Source of the DNA: Rhodospirillales bacterium
GTDB lineage: Bacteria > Pseudomonadota > Alphaproteobacteria > Rhodospirillales > 2-02-FULL-58-16
Assembly: GCA_021775195.1 (NCBI GenBank)
Contig: JAJFIG010000001.1
Location: 1-18,288, forward strand
Length of the DNA: 18,288 bases
Direction: 5' to 3'
The notes beneath the pieces are model-generated. The model saw nothing but the letters and a program-made list of their open reading frames with translations, was not told the DNA's origin and made no database searches. Shown piece by piece: positions 6,955 through 14,683 of the stretch (positions within the stretch are counted from its first letter, which is position 1; every line of letters starts with the position of its first letter). The translations under genes and the position numbers were made by a program.

Positions 6955-8564
6955 TGACGGGCAAGAAATTGTTCTTCCTTCTCGGGTTGGTCGGTGTTGT
7001 CTGCATCGCCGCCGGCGGTGTCGTTTACGCCATCACCCGCGATTTCAGTGTCGTTCCGCTTTCCCTGGTGTGGGGCGGCCTGCTTTCGCTGTTGATATTC
7101 TTCTATGTCAATTTTTCCGAAATCAGGCGGTTCGTCTCCAAGCGATCGACCAAGCACGGCGCCAACATGACGGTGATGATCGCAATATTCGCCGTCATCA
7201 TCGGCATGACCGGCGTGATGTCGGTCCGTTACAAGATGCGCGTCGATCTGACCGATTCCGGCAGATATTCGCTCTCGCAACAGACGGTGAAGATTCTGAA
7301 GTCCCTGGAGAACGATGTCGAAGCCGTCGCCTTCTACAGGACCGATGAAAGATCCAGGCAGGCGATGCACGATCTCCTCAAGGAGTATTCCTACCACACG
7401 ACGAAATTCAAATTCTGGTCCGTCGATCCCGACCGGCGCCCCATCGAGACCGCGAAGTACGGAGTCACATCCTATCGGACGACCTTGATCCGCTCTCAGG
7501 GCAAGCAGGAGGTCGTCAGCTTCGAGTCAGAGGAGAAAATCACCAACGCCCTGCTCAAGGTCATCAGAGATCAGGTCAAGACCATCTATTTCCTCAAGGG
7601 CCATGGCGAAAAGGGTCTCCAGGACGATCAGAAGACAGGCTACAAATCGGCCGGGGAGGCGATTGAGAAGGAGACCTTCGAGGTCCGCGATCTTCTCCTC
7701 GTCAACGAGGAGCGCGTACCCGAGGACGCCGCCATTCTGGTCGTCGCCGGCCCGCGAAAGGACATCCCGCCGGCCGAGCTGGAAAAAATCGGGCGCTACG
7801 TCGATGGCGGCGGCAGTGTCCTGTTCCTGCTCGACCCGCTGCTGGCGCCCGAGATATCCAAGCATCTGGAGGCTTACGGGTTCAAAATCGGCAACGACAT
7901 CATCATCGACAAGCAGAGCAAGATGCTCGGCGCCAACTATCTGACGCCGGTGGTCATGGAATACAACCAAAAACACATGATCGGCCGGGACTTCAGTTTC
8001 GTCACCTTTTTCCCGGTTGCCCGCTCCATCGAGGTTCAGGAAGAGCCCGCCAGGGGCAAGTACAATCTGGCCAAGACCGGCTCGAGCAGCTGGGCCAAGA
8101 GCAAGGGCACCCTTGACGAGGACGACGTCAAGTTCGATCCAGCCGAGGACCAGCGCGGGCCGATCAACCTGGCCGCGGTCAGCATCATCAAGGTCACGGG
8201 CGGCGAAAACCGTCCGCCCGCCAAGGCCGCCAACCGAGGCGACGCCGGCGCACCGACCCCGGAGACCGCCCTCGAGGAGGGCGTCAACCGTTGGGGCCGG
8301 ATTATCGTCGTCGGGGATTCGGATTTCGCCGGCAACGCCTATCTCAACCTGATGGGCAATAAGGACTTCTTTCTCAACATGGTCGGCTGGCTGGCCGAGG
8401 AGACGGCCCTGGTCTCGGTGCGCAAAAAATCAACCGAACTTTCGCCGCTGACCTTGACGGATACCCAGGGCAACCTGGTTTTCTGGCTTTGCGTCATACT
8501 CGCGCCGACCCTGATTCTGGCGATCGGCGTAGGCGTCGTCGGACGCCGAAGGTGGGCGTCTTGA
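6954..8564 (+). CDS. GldG-like ABC transporter-associated membrane protein
   Basis: 536 aa. The ATG at 6954 shares one base with the preceding TGA and has AAAGG about nine bases upstream; GTG at 6945 or 6951 are alternatives. Helices lie at about 7-27, 33-52 and 73-90, then a large periplasmic region of the GldG/DUF7088 kind begins with the conserved-looking RVDLTDSGRYSLSQQTVKIL. A Rossmann-like core follows (IYFLKGHGE, ILVVAGP, GGSVLFLLDP, IIVVGDSDF). A C-terminal helix (about 509-529) ends in GRRRWAS. A low-complexity insert lies near 380-440. The protein probably forms the extracytoplasmic part of the ABC complex. Confidence 0.88.
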   Translation: MTGKKLFFLLGLVGVVCIAAGGVVYAITRDFSVVPLSLVWGGLLSLLIFFYVNFSEIRRFVSKRSTKHGANMTVMIAIFAVIIGMTGVMSVRYKMRVDLTDSGRYSLSQQTVKILKSLENDVEAVAFYRTDERSRQAMHDLLKEYSYHTTKFKFWSVDPDRRPIETAKYGVTSYRTTLIRSQGKQEVVSFESEEKITNALLKVIRDQVKTIYFLKGHGEKGLQDDQKTGYKSAGEAIEKETFEVRDLLLVNEERVPEDAAILVVAGPRKDIPPAELEKIGRYVDGGGSVLFLLDPLLAPEISKHLEAYGFKIGNDIIIDKQSKMLGANYLTPVVMEYNQKHMIGRDFSFVTFFPVARSIEVQEEPARGKYNLAKTGSSSWAKSKGTLDEDDVKFDPAEDQRGPINLAAVSIIKVTGGENRPPAKAANRGDAGAPTPETALEEGVNRWGRIIVVGDSDFAGNAYLNLMGNKDFFLNMVGWLAEETALVSVRKKSTELSPLTLTDTQGNLVFWLCVILAPTLILAIGVGVVGRRRWAS

Positions 8565-9514
8565 AGCTGTTCAAGAAAACCATCTTCTGGTTCATCGCCC
8601 TGGCGGCGGTGATCGGCGCTTCTCAACTGATCGAGGACAGGGTCGAGGAGGCCGGACGGGTCGAGGAAGCAACGCTGAAACTGTTTCCTTTCGAGATCGA
8701 CGACGTGGCCGAATTCTGGATCAAGACCGGCAAGAACGAAATTCGGGCGCGCGTTGTCAGGGACAAGGCCGGCTGGCGGCTGAGCCAGCCCCTGCTGGCG
8801 AAAGGCGACGACGAGAGCATCGCCAAGATGCTGAAAAACATCGTCAAGACGCGCAAGGATGCGGTTCTGTTCGAAAATCCGGATCCGGCCAAGCTGGCAG
8901 AACTGGGGTTGGCCGAACCCAATCTCGAAATCGCCTTCAGGACCGGCAACGGCGTCACGACCCTGCAATTCGGCAACAAGGGGCCGACCCTCAACGTGAC
9001 CTATGGCAGGTTCAAGGGCGAGGCGGCGGTCTACCGCATCCATTCGGATGTCCACAGGGAAGCGGACACGAGCGTCTACGCCCTTCGGGACAAATCAACC
9101 CTCGCATACGACCCGCTGAAGCTGAGCCGCCTGGAGATCGCGCGCCGGGCCAAGGACACGGTGGTGATCGTGCACGATCGCGGCCGTTGGGACATGCTCC
9201 AGCCGGATCAGGTGCGGGCCGATCAAGCCAAGGTGCTGGAGACCCTTTATGCGATCAAGGACACGCCGGTGAAGGCATTCATCGAGGAGGAGCCGACGGA
9301 CTTGACCCGCTACGGCCTGGAGGCCCCCGTCATCACCGTAACCGTCAGGGAAAAAGGTAAGACGGAAGCCCAGGTCCTGCGCATCGGAAGCAAGGACAGG
9401 AAGCGGCGGGGCTATTTCGCCAAGAGCAACGAAGCCCGTAACGTCGTTCTGCTCGAGGAGAACCTGGTCAATGGCCTCCTCGCCGGCAAGAACCGGTGGG
9501 CGGAGGCGGGTTAG
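8561..9514 (+). CDS. DUF4340-like membrane-anchored protein
   Basis: About 317 aa. The start is uncertain: TTG at 8561 overlaps the previous stop (TTGA) and has GAAGG eight bases upstream, while GTG at 8552 would also work. An N-terminal anchor helix (about 5-22) is followed by two similar alpha/beta repeats, each with a 'Y/L-G-L-x-x-P' element (AELGLAEPN near 112-120, RYGLEAPV near 250) and a GxKxxxxG-type strand pair. This is the usual companion of GldG in gldAFG-like operons and probably lies on the periplasmic side of the same complex. Nothing in it suggests an enzyme. The call rests on context and pattern, not on an alignment. Confidence 0.8.
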   Translation: MKLFKKTIFWFIALAAVIGASQLIEDRVEEAGRVEEATLKLFPFEIDDVAEFWIKTGKNEIRARVVRDKAGWRLSQPLLAKGDDESIAKMLKNIVKTRKDAVLFENPDPAKLAELGLAEPNLEIAFRTGNGVTTLQFGNKGPTLNVTYGRFKGEAAVYRIHSDVHREADTSVYALRDKSTLAYDPLKLSRLEIARRAKDTVVIVHDRGRWDMLQPDQVRADQAKVLETLYAIKDTPVKAFIEEEPTDLTRYGLEAPVITVTVREKGKTEAQVLRIGSKDRKRRGYFAKSNEARNVVLLEENLVNGLLAGKNRWAEAG

Positions 9515-9523
9515 TTTCACGCG

Positions 9524-10792
9524 ATGAATTTCAAGACGATCCTGATCTTCCTGGTTGGCATCGCCGTCGGCGGGATCTTTGTCTTTTTCCTCTTCGGAGA
9601 TCCCGGCGACCGCGGTGAGAAGTCTCCCGCGCCAAAGGCCGAGAAACCCGAGTGGCTGGCTTCCCCGCCAGCGAAGCCGCGGGGAGAGACCGGCAAGGCA
9701 ATAGAGAAGGAACGGGCCCTGATCGTCGGGGTGATCGGCCCGGAAACCGGTGCCGAGGCCAAATACGGTCTCGCCGTGCTTAACGGCGTCGTCATGGCGG
9801 CCGAGCGTTTCAATGCCGCCGGCGGCTTGCGCGGCGAGAAAATCAAGATCATCCACCACGACAACAGCGGCGGTTCCGGCCAAGCCCTCGACATCGCATC
9901 GGCGCTGATCGAGAAGAACGTGGTGGCGGTATTCTCGGCCCCCACCGGCTGGTCGACGTTTGCGCCGACCCACCTGGCGAACGGGTCGCAAACGGTTTTC
10001 ATATCCGTCGGGACGAGACGGAATATCGGCAGAAGCGGCGACTACATCTTCCGCTTCTCCCTGCCCGACGAAATCGCCATCGACGAAATGCTCGGTTACG
10101 CCGCCAAAGAGCTGGGCTACAGGAACTTCGCCCTGGTTACGTCATCGTCCTACGACTACTCGCTAAGCATCGCTTCGGCATTCAAGCAGGCGGTTCCAAG
10201 GCACGGCGGCACGATTCTTGTCGAGACCGACACGTACGATACGTTTTCGGGCAAAACGGACATTGGCAAGGCCGTAGCGGTCCTGAAGGCCGGCGCGGAA
10301 GGTTTGCAGGCCATCATCTTCACCGGCGACGCCCAAGAGGCCGCGAATCTGGCCCAGGCAGCCAATGATGAGGGCCTGACGTTACCCCTGATCGGCAGCG
10401 AAGACCTGTTCAGCGTACAATTCCTCAAGCAGGGCAGTCAGGCCGCGCGGGGCGCCCTGCTCTACGCCACTTTCGCACCCGATCGCGCCACGCCCCTGGT
10501 GAGCGACTTCGTGACCGACCATGTGGCCAAACATAGTGCCGTTCCAGACAGATTCACCGCCCTGGCCTATGACGCCTTCGGTCTTCTGTCGCGGGCCCTC
10601 GAGGCCGCCGGCTCGTTGCAGGGCCAGGCGGTCAGGGATGCCCTGGTCAACCTGAAGGAAGCCGAAGGAGTGACCGGGGCGAGCCGCTGGGCAGCCGACG
10701 GGACGCCGATCAAACACCCGCATCTCTACCGCGTCGGAGGCGGTTCAATGGGCGAGCGGTTCGTGCTGGTACAAGAAATGGCGAGAAAATGA
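9524..10792 (+). CDS. Membrane-tethered periplasmic ligand-binding protein (LivK/Peripla_BP_6-like)
   Basis: 422 aa. The N-terminal helix (about 5-24) lacks a clear cleavage site and is followed by a Pro/Lys-rich linker (about 30-65), so the binding domain is probably tethered. The rest has a type I periplasmic-binding-protein fold: VGVIGPETGAEAKYG, then a GVVMAAERFNAAGG helix, and a DALVNLKEAEGVTG-type ending seen in branched-chain amino acid binding proteins. No LivHMGF transporter genes are nearby. It sits between the DUF4340 gene (9 bases) and the fused cytochrome b (ATGA overlap). It could be a sensor or partner of the electron-transfer complex instead of a nutrient importer. Ligand unknown. 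Confidence 0.88.
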   Translation: MNFKTILIFLVGIAVGGIFVFFLFGDPGDRGEKSPAPKAEKPEWLASPPAKPRGETGKAIEKERALIVGVIGPETGAEAKYGLAVLNGVVMAAERFNAAGGLRGEKIKIIHHDNSGGSGQALDIASALIEKNVVAVFSAPTGWSTFAPTHLANGSQTVFISVGTRRNIGRSGDYIFRFSLPDEIAIDEMLGYAAKELGYRNFALVTSSSYDYSLSIASAFKQAVPRHGGTILVETDTYDTFSGKTDIGKAVAVLKAGAEGLQAIIFTGDAQEAANLAQAANDEGLTLPLIGSEDLFSVQFLKQGSQAARGALLYATFAPDRATPLVSDFVTDHVAKHSAVPDRFTALAYDAFGLLSRALEAAGSLQGQAVRDALVNLKEAEGVTGASRWAADGTPIKHPHLYRVGGGSMGERFVLVQEMARK

Positions 10793-11931
10793 TGAAGGTG
10801 CAAATAGAGCTCTATCACTGGCGTCACTACTTCGGTGGTGTCGCGGTTGTCCTACTCGTCGCGCAATTCTCCACCGGCATATTTCTGGGCCTGTTCTATC
10901 AGCCCGATCTGCAACAGGCCTATGCCAGCGTCCAGGGCCTCTATCGGGACGGTAGCGTCGGCGCCTGGATCAGGGACGGCCACCGCTGGCTGGCGTTCTT
11001 CATTTTCGCCGCGATCGTCGTGCACGTGGCGAGAAGCCTGCTCAGAAAGGATTTCCTGAACTATCTACGCAAGAGGTCCTGGCTCACCGGCGGGCTGCTG
11101 ATGCTGCCGATCCTGGCCCTGATGGTCACCGGTTTCATCCTGCCCTGGGAATGGAGGGCCTACTGGTTCATGGAGATGGTGCCCAACTACCTGGGCTCCA
11201 TCCCGCTCGTCGGACCGGCATTGAAAGCCTTTCTGATCGACGCCTTTACGCTCAGCCGGAATTTCATCGCCCATGTGGTGATCCTGCCGGTAGTCGCCTA
11301 CATCCTCATCGATTTCCATATCCTGGCGATGTTGCGGAGGAGAAAGACGCCGATTGGAAAATACCTCGCCAAGCACGCGATGATCACCATCCCCTTCTTC
11401 ATCGCCGTCGCGGCGCTGGCGGTCACCATCCCCATGCCGACCGAAGACCCGGACGTTATCCCGATGCCGCTCGAGGGCGCAAACATTCCGACAGCAGAAT
11501 GGTATTTCCTGTTCCTGCTGCGCCCGTTCCTGGATTTCGAAAAAGCCGTGGCGCCGTTTTTTGGCATCTACCTGCCCCTGGCACTTCTTGTCGTCCTGAT
11601 CGTCCTGCCGTACCTCTTCAAGGGCAGGAATAAAGTGCGGCCGGAAGGCGGCTCCCTGTCGCGTTCCATGGCCAGGCTGATGAAGAAAAAGATGGTCGGG
11701 GCGGCGGTGTCCGTCCTGGTCGTTTTCTTCGTAGCCGGCGCGGCGTTCGGGGTGCTTTACGCGGAAACCCACGAATCTCCCACCCTGGGCTGCAACTCAT
11801 GTCACAACATATCGATGGGAGTCCGCATGGGCATACCGCCGAAAGCCTTCAAGGACCGGAAAATCATCCCCCTGGTGGATGACAACCGCTGGATGGTCGA
11901 ACACTGGTTCTATCCGCAGGTGGCCTGGTAG
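10789..11931 (+). CDS. Fused cytochrome b (b6 + subunit IV) with C-terminal c-type heme domain
   Basis: 380 aa. The N half carries heme ligands His65/His79 and His162/His177, the b6-type spacing, plus LPWEWRAYW (118-126). The C half carries the quinol-site motif as AEWY (236-239) instead of PEWY. A final helix (about 302-324) leads to CNSCH (335-339) and the tail HWFYPQVAW. The cysteine that covalently holds the extra heme ci/cn in cyanobacterial b6 aligns with Tyr14 here, so that heme is not expected to be covalently bound. The ATG overlaps the preceding gene (ATGA). It is a paralogue of the split pair at 1-1158, with the same heme c tail. No Rieske gene is seen with it. Its 3' end overlaps the opposing gene by 22 bases. 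Confidence 0.93.
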   Translation: MMKVQIELYHWRHYFGGVAVVLLVAQFSTGIFLGLFYQPDLQQAYASVQGLYRDGSVGAWIRDGHRWLAFFIFAAIVVHVARSLLRKDFLNYLRKRSWLTGGLLMLPILALMVTGFILPWEWRAYWFMEMVPNYLGSIPLVGPALKAFLIDAFTLSRNFIAHVVILPVVAYILIDFHILAMLRRRKTPIGKYLAKHAMITIPFFIAVAALAVTIPMPTEDPDVIPMPLEGANIPTAEWYFLFLLRPFLDFEKAVAPFFGIYLPLALLVVLIVLPYLFKGRNKVRPEGGSLSRSMARLMKKKMVGAAVSVLVVFFVAGAAFGVLYAETHESPTLGCNSCHNISMGVRMGIPPKAFKDRKIIPLVDDNRWMVEHWFYPQVAW

Positions 11932-12125
11932 CGATCCCTTCGCTTCTGTATGGCCCCGACGACGAAAAGAGTGGTGCCGGCGCCGATCAGGAAGAGGAAA
12001 AAACCGTCCACCGGGATCCCGGTTATCAGGTTCATGACGGTATCGACAATCCCGAGCACGGCGAGAACGGCGCCGAAGGCCTGTTTCTTGAAACCAGCGG
12101 GGAGCTTGCGGATGGTCGTGGTCAT
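11910..12125 (-). CDS. Small two-helix membrane protein of unknown function
   Basis: 71 aa. Two hydrophobic segments (about 17-36 and 42-59) are separated by a short polar turn, and the C-terminus is basic (QKRRDRYQ). Its ATG overlaps the stop of the upstream CcdA-like gene (ATGA on the minus strand), which supports it as a real, coupled last gene of the operon. It runs into the convergent cytochrome b gene by 22 bases, and no terminator hairpin separates the two. It is not recognised. It may be an accessory subunit of the membrane thiol-redox system. Confidence 0.65.
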   Translation of the reverse strand: MTTTIRKLPAGFKKQAFGAVLAVLGIVDTVMNLITGIPVDGFFLFLIGAGTTLFVVGAIQKRRDRYQATCG

Positions 12126-12823
12126 CCGGCCAGAAAGCCCAGAAAGAACGCCTTGTAGTAGATCATCGTTCCGCTGAGGTTGAGGGCGGCAAGAAAGGCG
12201 AGGACGAGGCCGCAGGCGTTCCGTGCCATGGCCGGATGGCGCCCGACGACACCGACCCTTGCCAGCAGGTAAACCAGGGCGGCTCCCGTGACCGTCAGGC
12301 CGAGGCAGATGCCGAGGGCATAAAAGAAGGCGAGGGTGCCACCCCGCACGGCCGTTTCGGGCCGGCCGGCCATGCCCAGAATGTCCGACAGCGCCGGCGT
12401 GATGCAGGGCGAGTAGACGAGGGCGAAAGCGCTGCCCAGGGCGAGGGAGACGCCCGCCAGGACAAGCGGCCGACGCAGGAATCCGATGACCGGGAACCGG
12501 CCCGAAAGCAGCAGCGAAAGACTGGCGAGCAGGATATAGCCGCCGGCGATGAACTCGAGGGTGCCGAGGTTATAAACCAGCGCGCGGCCGATGGGCAGCC
12601 CGGCGACGGTCAACAAGGCATAGATGACGGCAAAACCGGGAGCGAAGGAGAGCGCCGGAAGAAGGACACGGCCACCTAGGCTGGCTTCGGCTCTCGGTGA
12701 ATTGGCGGTGAAATAAAGACCGGTAACATAGGCCAGGAAAAAGGGTGTGATCTGCAGGATGCAAACCTGCCAGATCGAAAAGAAGGACGAGAAGCCGTGG
12801 CCGAACGCGTCGAGGTTTCCCAT
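12122..12823 (-). CDS. ccdA: CcdA/DsbD-type thiol-redox membrane protein
   Basis: 233 aa from the ATG at 12823, which shares a base with the preceding TAA; a GTG 21 bases upstream is the alternative. Six helices are expected. The two redox cysteines of the family are present: Cys21 in WQVCILQITPFFLAYV (helix 1) and Cys140 in VYSPCITPAL (helix 4), the second being the typical S-P-C-I-x-P motif. Such proteins pass electrons from cytoplasmic thioredoxin to periplasmic TlpA/CcmG-like proteins for heme ligation or copper-site reduction. Helix 1 lacks the usual Pro-Cys-Val-Leu-Pro wording (here V-C-I-L-Q), so it is a divergent member. Two thioredoxin-fold genes lie directly upstream. Confidence 0.87.
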   Translation of the reverse strand: MGNLDAFGHGFSSFFSIWQVCILQITPFFLAYVTGLYFTANSPRAEASLGGRVLLPALSFAPGFAVIYALLTVAGLPIGRALVYNLGTLEFIAGGYILLASLSLLLSGRFPVIGFLRRPLVLAGVSLALGSAFALVYSPCITPALSDILGMAGRPETAVRGGTLAFFYALGICLGLTVTGAALVYLLARVGVVGRHPAMARNACGLVLAFLAALNLSGTMIYYKAFFLGFLAG

Positions 12824-13344
12824 TACAACAGCTCGCTCGTCCACTTGAAGAAATCGTCCTCCTTGTCCTTGATGTTGCCGTAGAACACCCGCCTGACCGT
12901 CCCTTCCCTGTCGATGAATACGGTGGTCGGCGGCGCCGATATCCCGTAAACGCGGGCGATCTTGTCGCCGTCATCGTAACCCACGGGAAAAGGGACCCGC
13001 CATTTGCCGGCGACGTCCGCGAACTTCTGCTCCGGGCTTTGGATGCCGATCATCAGGAAGGCGACCTTGCTTTCCGTCCCGCTGTTGTAGCGTTTGTAGG
13101 CCTCCTTGATGAACGGAATGGAGTCCTTGGAGCACGGGCACCAGGAGGCCATGAAGGTGATGACCTGGGCCTGGCCGGGATGATCCGTAACTTCCCTGGT
13201 CTCGCCGGTGAGCAGGGTCAGGGTGGAAGGCGGAGCCATTGCGCCGATCCTGAGCGGGTTCACGTTCTCCTCGAAACAGCCCGTCAGCAGAAGGCCGAGG
13301 AAAACGACGACGACCGGAACGCTAAAGTATCTTGTCCAGTTCAT
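12823..13344 (-). CDS. Thioredoxin-fold lipoprotein with CPC active site
   Basis: 173 aa. A signal peptide with lipobox LLTGC puts lipid on Cys23. The thioredoxin fold is evident from VITFMASWCPCSKDSIPF and the cis-proline strand APPTTVFIDREG. The active site reads Trp-Cys-Pro-Cys (Cys69 and Cys71), one residue shorter than the usual CxxC, and the bases read cleanly. This resembles redoxin-like proteins more than classical TlpA. The start overlaps the upstream lipoprotein gene by 23 bases, with GAGGA as a possible ribosome site. It is probably exported and lipid-anchored. A role in thiol reduction or copper handling for the neighbouring cytochromes is likely; peroxidase activity is possible. 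Confidence 0.85.
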   Translation of the reverse strand: MNWTRYFSVPVVVVFLGLLLTGCFEENVNPLRIGAMAPPSTLTLLTGETREVTDHPGQAQVITFMASWCPCSKDSIPFIKEAYKRYNSGTESKVAFLMIGIQSPEQKFADVAGKWRVPFPVGYDDGDKIARVYGISAPPTTVFIDREGTVRRVFYGNIKDKEDDFFKWTSELL

Positions 13345-13807
13345 GTTTGATCAGTTCCTCTGTCAGGGCCCCTGAATGGGTGTAGGTGATCAGGCCGTTC
13401 CCATTGATGAAGAAGGTCGTGGGAAGGCCATACACACCGAAGGACCCCTTGATTTTTTCGTCCTTGTCGAGCCCCGTGGGAAAGCTCAGCCCGTACTTCT
13501 TGACGAAGCCCCGGGCCTCGGAATCCGTATCCTTGATGGCGATACCCAGAAAATTCACCTTTTTTTCGATGTATTCCTGATGGACCGTCTCAAGCGCCTT
13601 GGCCTCGGCGCGGCAGGGAATGCACCACGAGGCAAAGAAGTTGACGACCACGGCGTCGCCTTTGTGCTTGCTCAGGGTGAACGTCCGGCCATCAAACAGA
13701 TGCAGGGTGAAGTCGGCGGCAACTTCCGGATCGGCCATTTCGTCGCAGCCCTGGGCCAAGGGCATCAGGAGGACGAGCAGCAAGGGGATCAGCGCGCGCC
13801 TAATCAC
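13322..13807 (-). CDS. TlpA/ResA-like thiol-disulfide lipoprotein
   Basis: 161 aa from a GTG with a good upstream ribosome site (GAGGGGAG, 7 bases). The lipobox LAQGC places lipid on Cys21. The thioredoxin domain has WCIPC (61-65) and the cis-proline motif GVYGLPTTFFI near 129-139. It should reduce apocytochrome CxxCH cysteines or metal-site cysteines in the periplasm, re-reduced by the CcdA-like protein. It is 3 bases after the preceding gene. Its last 40 residues closely match the lipoprotein at 16606-17124 (both end ELDK-I/L-L after GLPxTFFI), so the two are paralogues. Confidence 0.9.
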   Translation of the reverse strand: MIRRALIPLLLVLLMPLAQGCDEMADPEVAADFTLHLFDGRTFTLSKHKGDAVVVNFFASWCIPCRAEAKALETVHQEYIEKKVNFLGIAIKDTDSEARGFVKKYGLSFPTGLDKDEKIKGSFGVYGLPTTFFINGNGLITYTHSGALTEELIKHELDKIL

Positions 13808-13810
13808 GGT

Positions 13811-14683
13811 TCAGCTCCCCTCTCCCGCCGTATTGGTGACAAGCGCGGCGTCCGGGATCGGCAGGCGCCAGTGAAATACCCGTTCGCGCATGGCCGGCGG
13901 CCGGATCACGATTTCCAGGGTACCGGCCTGTGCGCCGCCACCGTCCGCGATGGCGGGAAACGCCAGAATCCCCTGCCTGTGGTGCTGTTGCCCGTCCTCA
14001 TAGAGCACCTGCCAAGTTGTTGCCTTCGCTTCATGTTTACCATCGATCCGGATGGCGGCGATGTCGGCGAGGTTCCAGCGCGGGAGGATGCCGGTGTGGG
14101 TATTGACGTAGACGATGAACAACGTCTCGTCGCTGTCCCGCGGTTTGCTCTTGAACGCCAGATACGGCATCAGATGGCGGTACCCCGCAGGCAGATAGAT
14201 GATGTCGAAGTAGAGGTCGCTCTCGCCGAAATCCAACCGCCATAAATGCTTCTTGACGAAACGCATGGTCGCGTCCGGCAGGATTGTCGGCACGTTGGAA
14301 AGGTAGTTTCTTTGCAGGTATTCGGTGATCGTTCGGGCCTCGGTTCCGGTAAGGTCGGCCTTCGCCTGCTTCTTCATGCGGGCGACGATCTGGCCCCATT
14401 CCAGGGCGGTGCGGGGGGTCTTTTCGATGACGTCCTTGCCGTGGCACCTCCTGGTACAGGCGGAACGGTAAAGGCGCCGGGTTTCCCCCGCGGTGAGTCC
14501 GTCGAAAAGATCGTATCGGTGCAGCAGCAACCTGCCCGTGGACGCCAGGTATTGCAGCCGGCCACCGGGGCCGGGTTCGATCATGACGACGAAGGCCAGA
14601 AACGAGATCGTTCCCAGGACAAGCGTGAACAGGGCAAGGCTGAGCATGAGAAGCCTCGCCCTAGACGGGAGCCCGGGTGACAT
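13811..14683 (-). CDS. Membrane-anchored periplasmic protein with CxxxCH heme-like motif
   Basis: About 290 aa. The start is uncertain: ATG at 14683 gives a basic N-terminus (SRAR) before the anchor helix (about 13-34), while ATG at 14647 has the better ribosome site (GGGCGAGG). GTG 14710 is also open. After the anchor comes CTRRCHGKD (Cys76, Cys80, His81), a CxxxCH spacing in place of CxxCH, followed by a helix of the EWGQIVARMKK type often found after heme motifs in cytochromes c. The C-terminal 150 residues are beta-rich and His-containing, and I do not recognise them. The gene lies between the CcmH-like and TlpA-like genes and is likely part of the same maturation or electron-transfer unit. 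Confidence 0.78.
   Translation of the reverse strand: MSPGLPSRARLLMLSLALFTLVLGTISFLAFVVMIEPGPGGRLQYLASTGRLLLHRYDLFDGLTAGETRRLYRSACTRRCHGKDVIEKTPRTALEWGQIVARMKKQAKADLTGTEARTITEYLQRNYLSNVPTILPDATMRFVKKHLWRLDFGESDLYFDIIYLPAGYRHLMPYLAFKSKPRDSDETLFIVYVNTHTGILPRWNLADIAAIRIDGKHEAKATTWQVLYEDGQQHHRQGILAFPAIADGGGAQAGTLEIVIRPPAMRERVFHWRLPIPDAALVTNTAGEGS

Noticed and set aside
13376..14245. Long plus-strand frame opposite the TlpA and CxxxCH genes
   Set aside because: It is antisense to well-supported genes, and its composition and lack of motifs mark it as a shadow.
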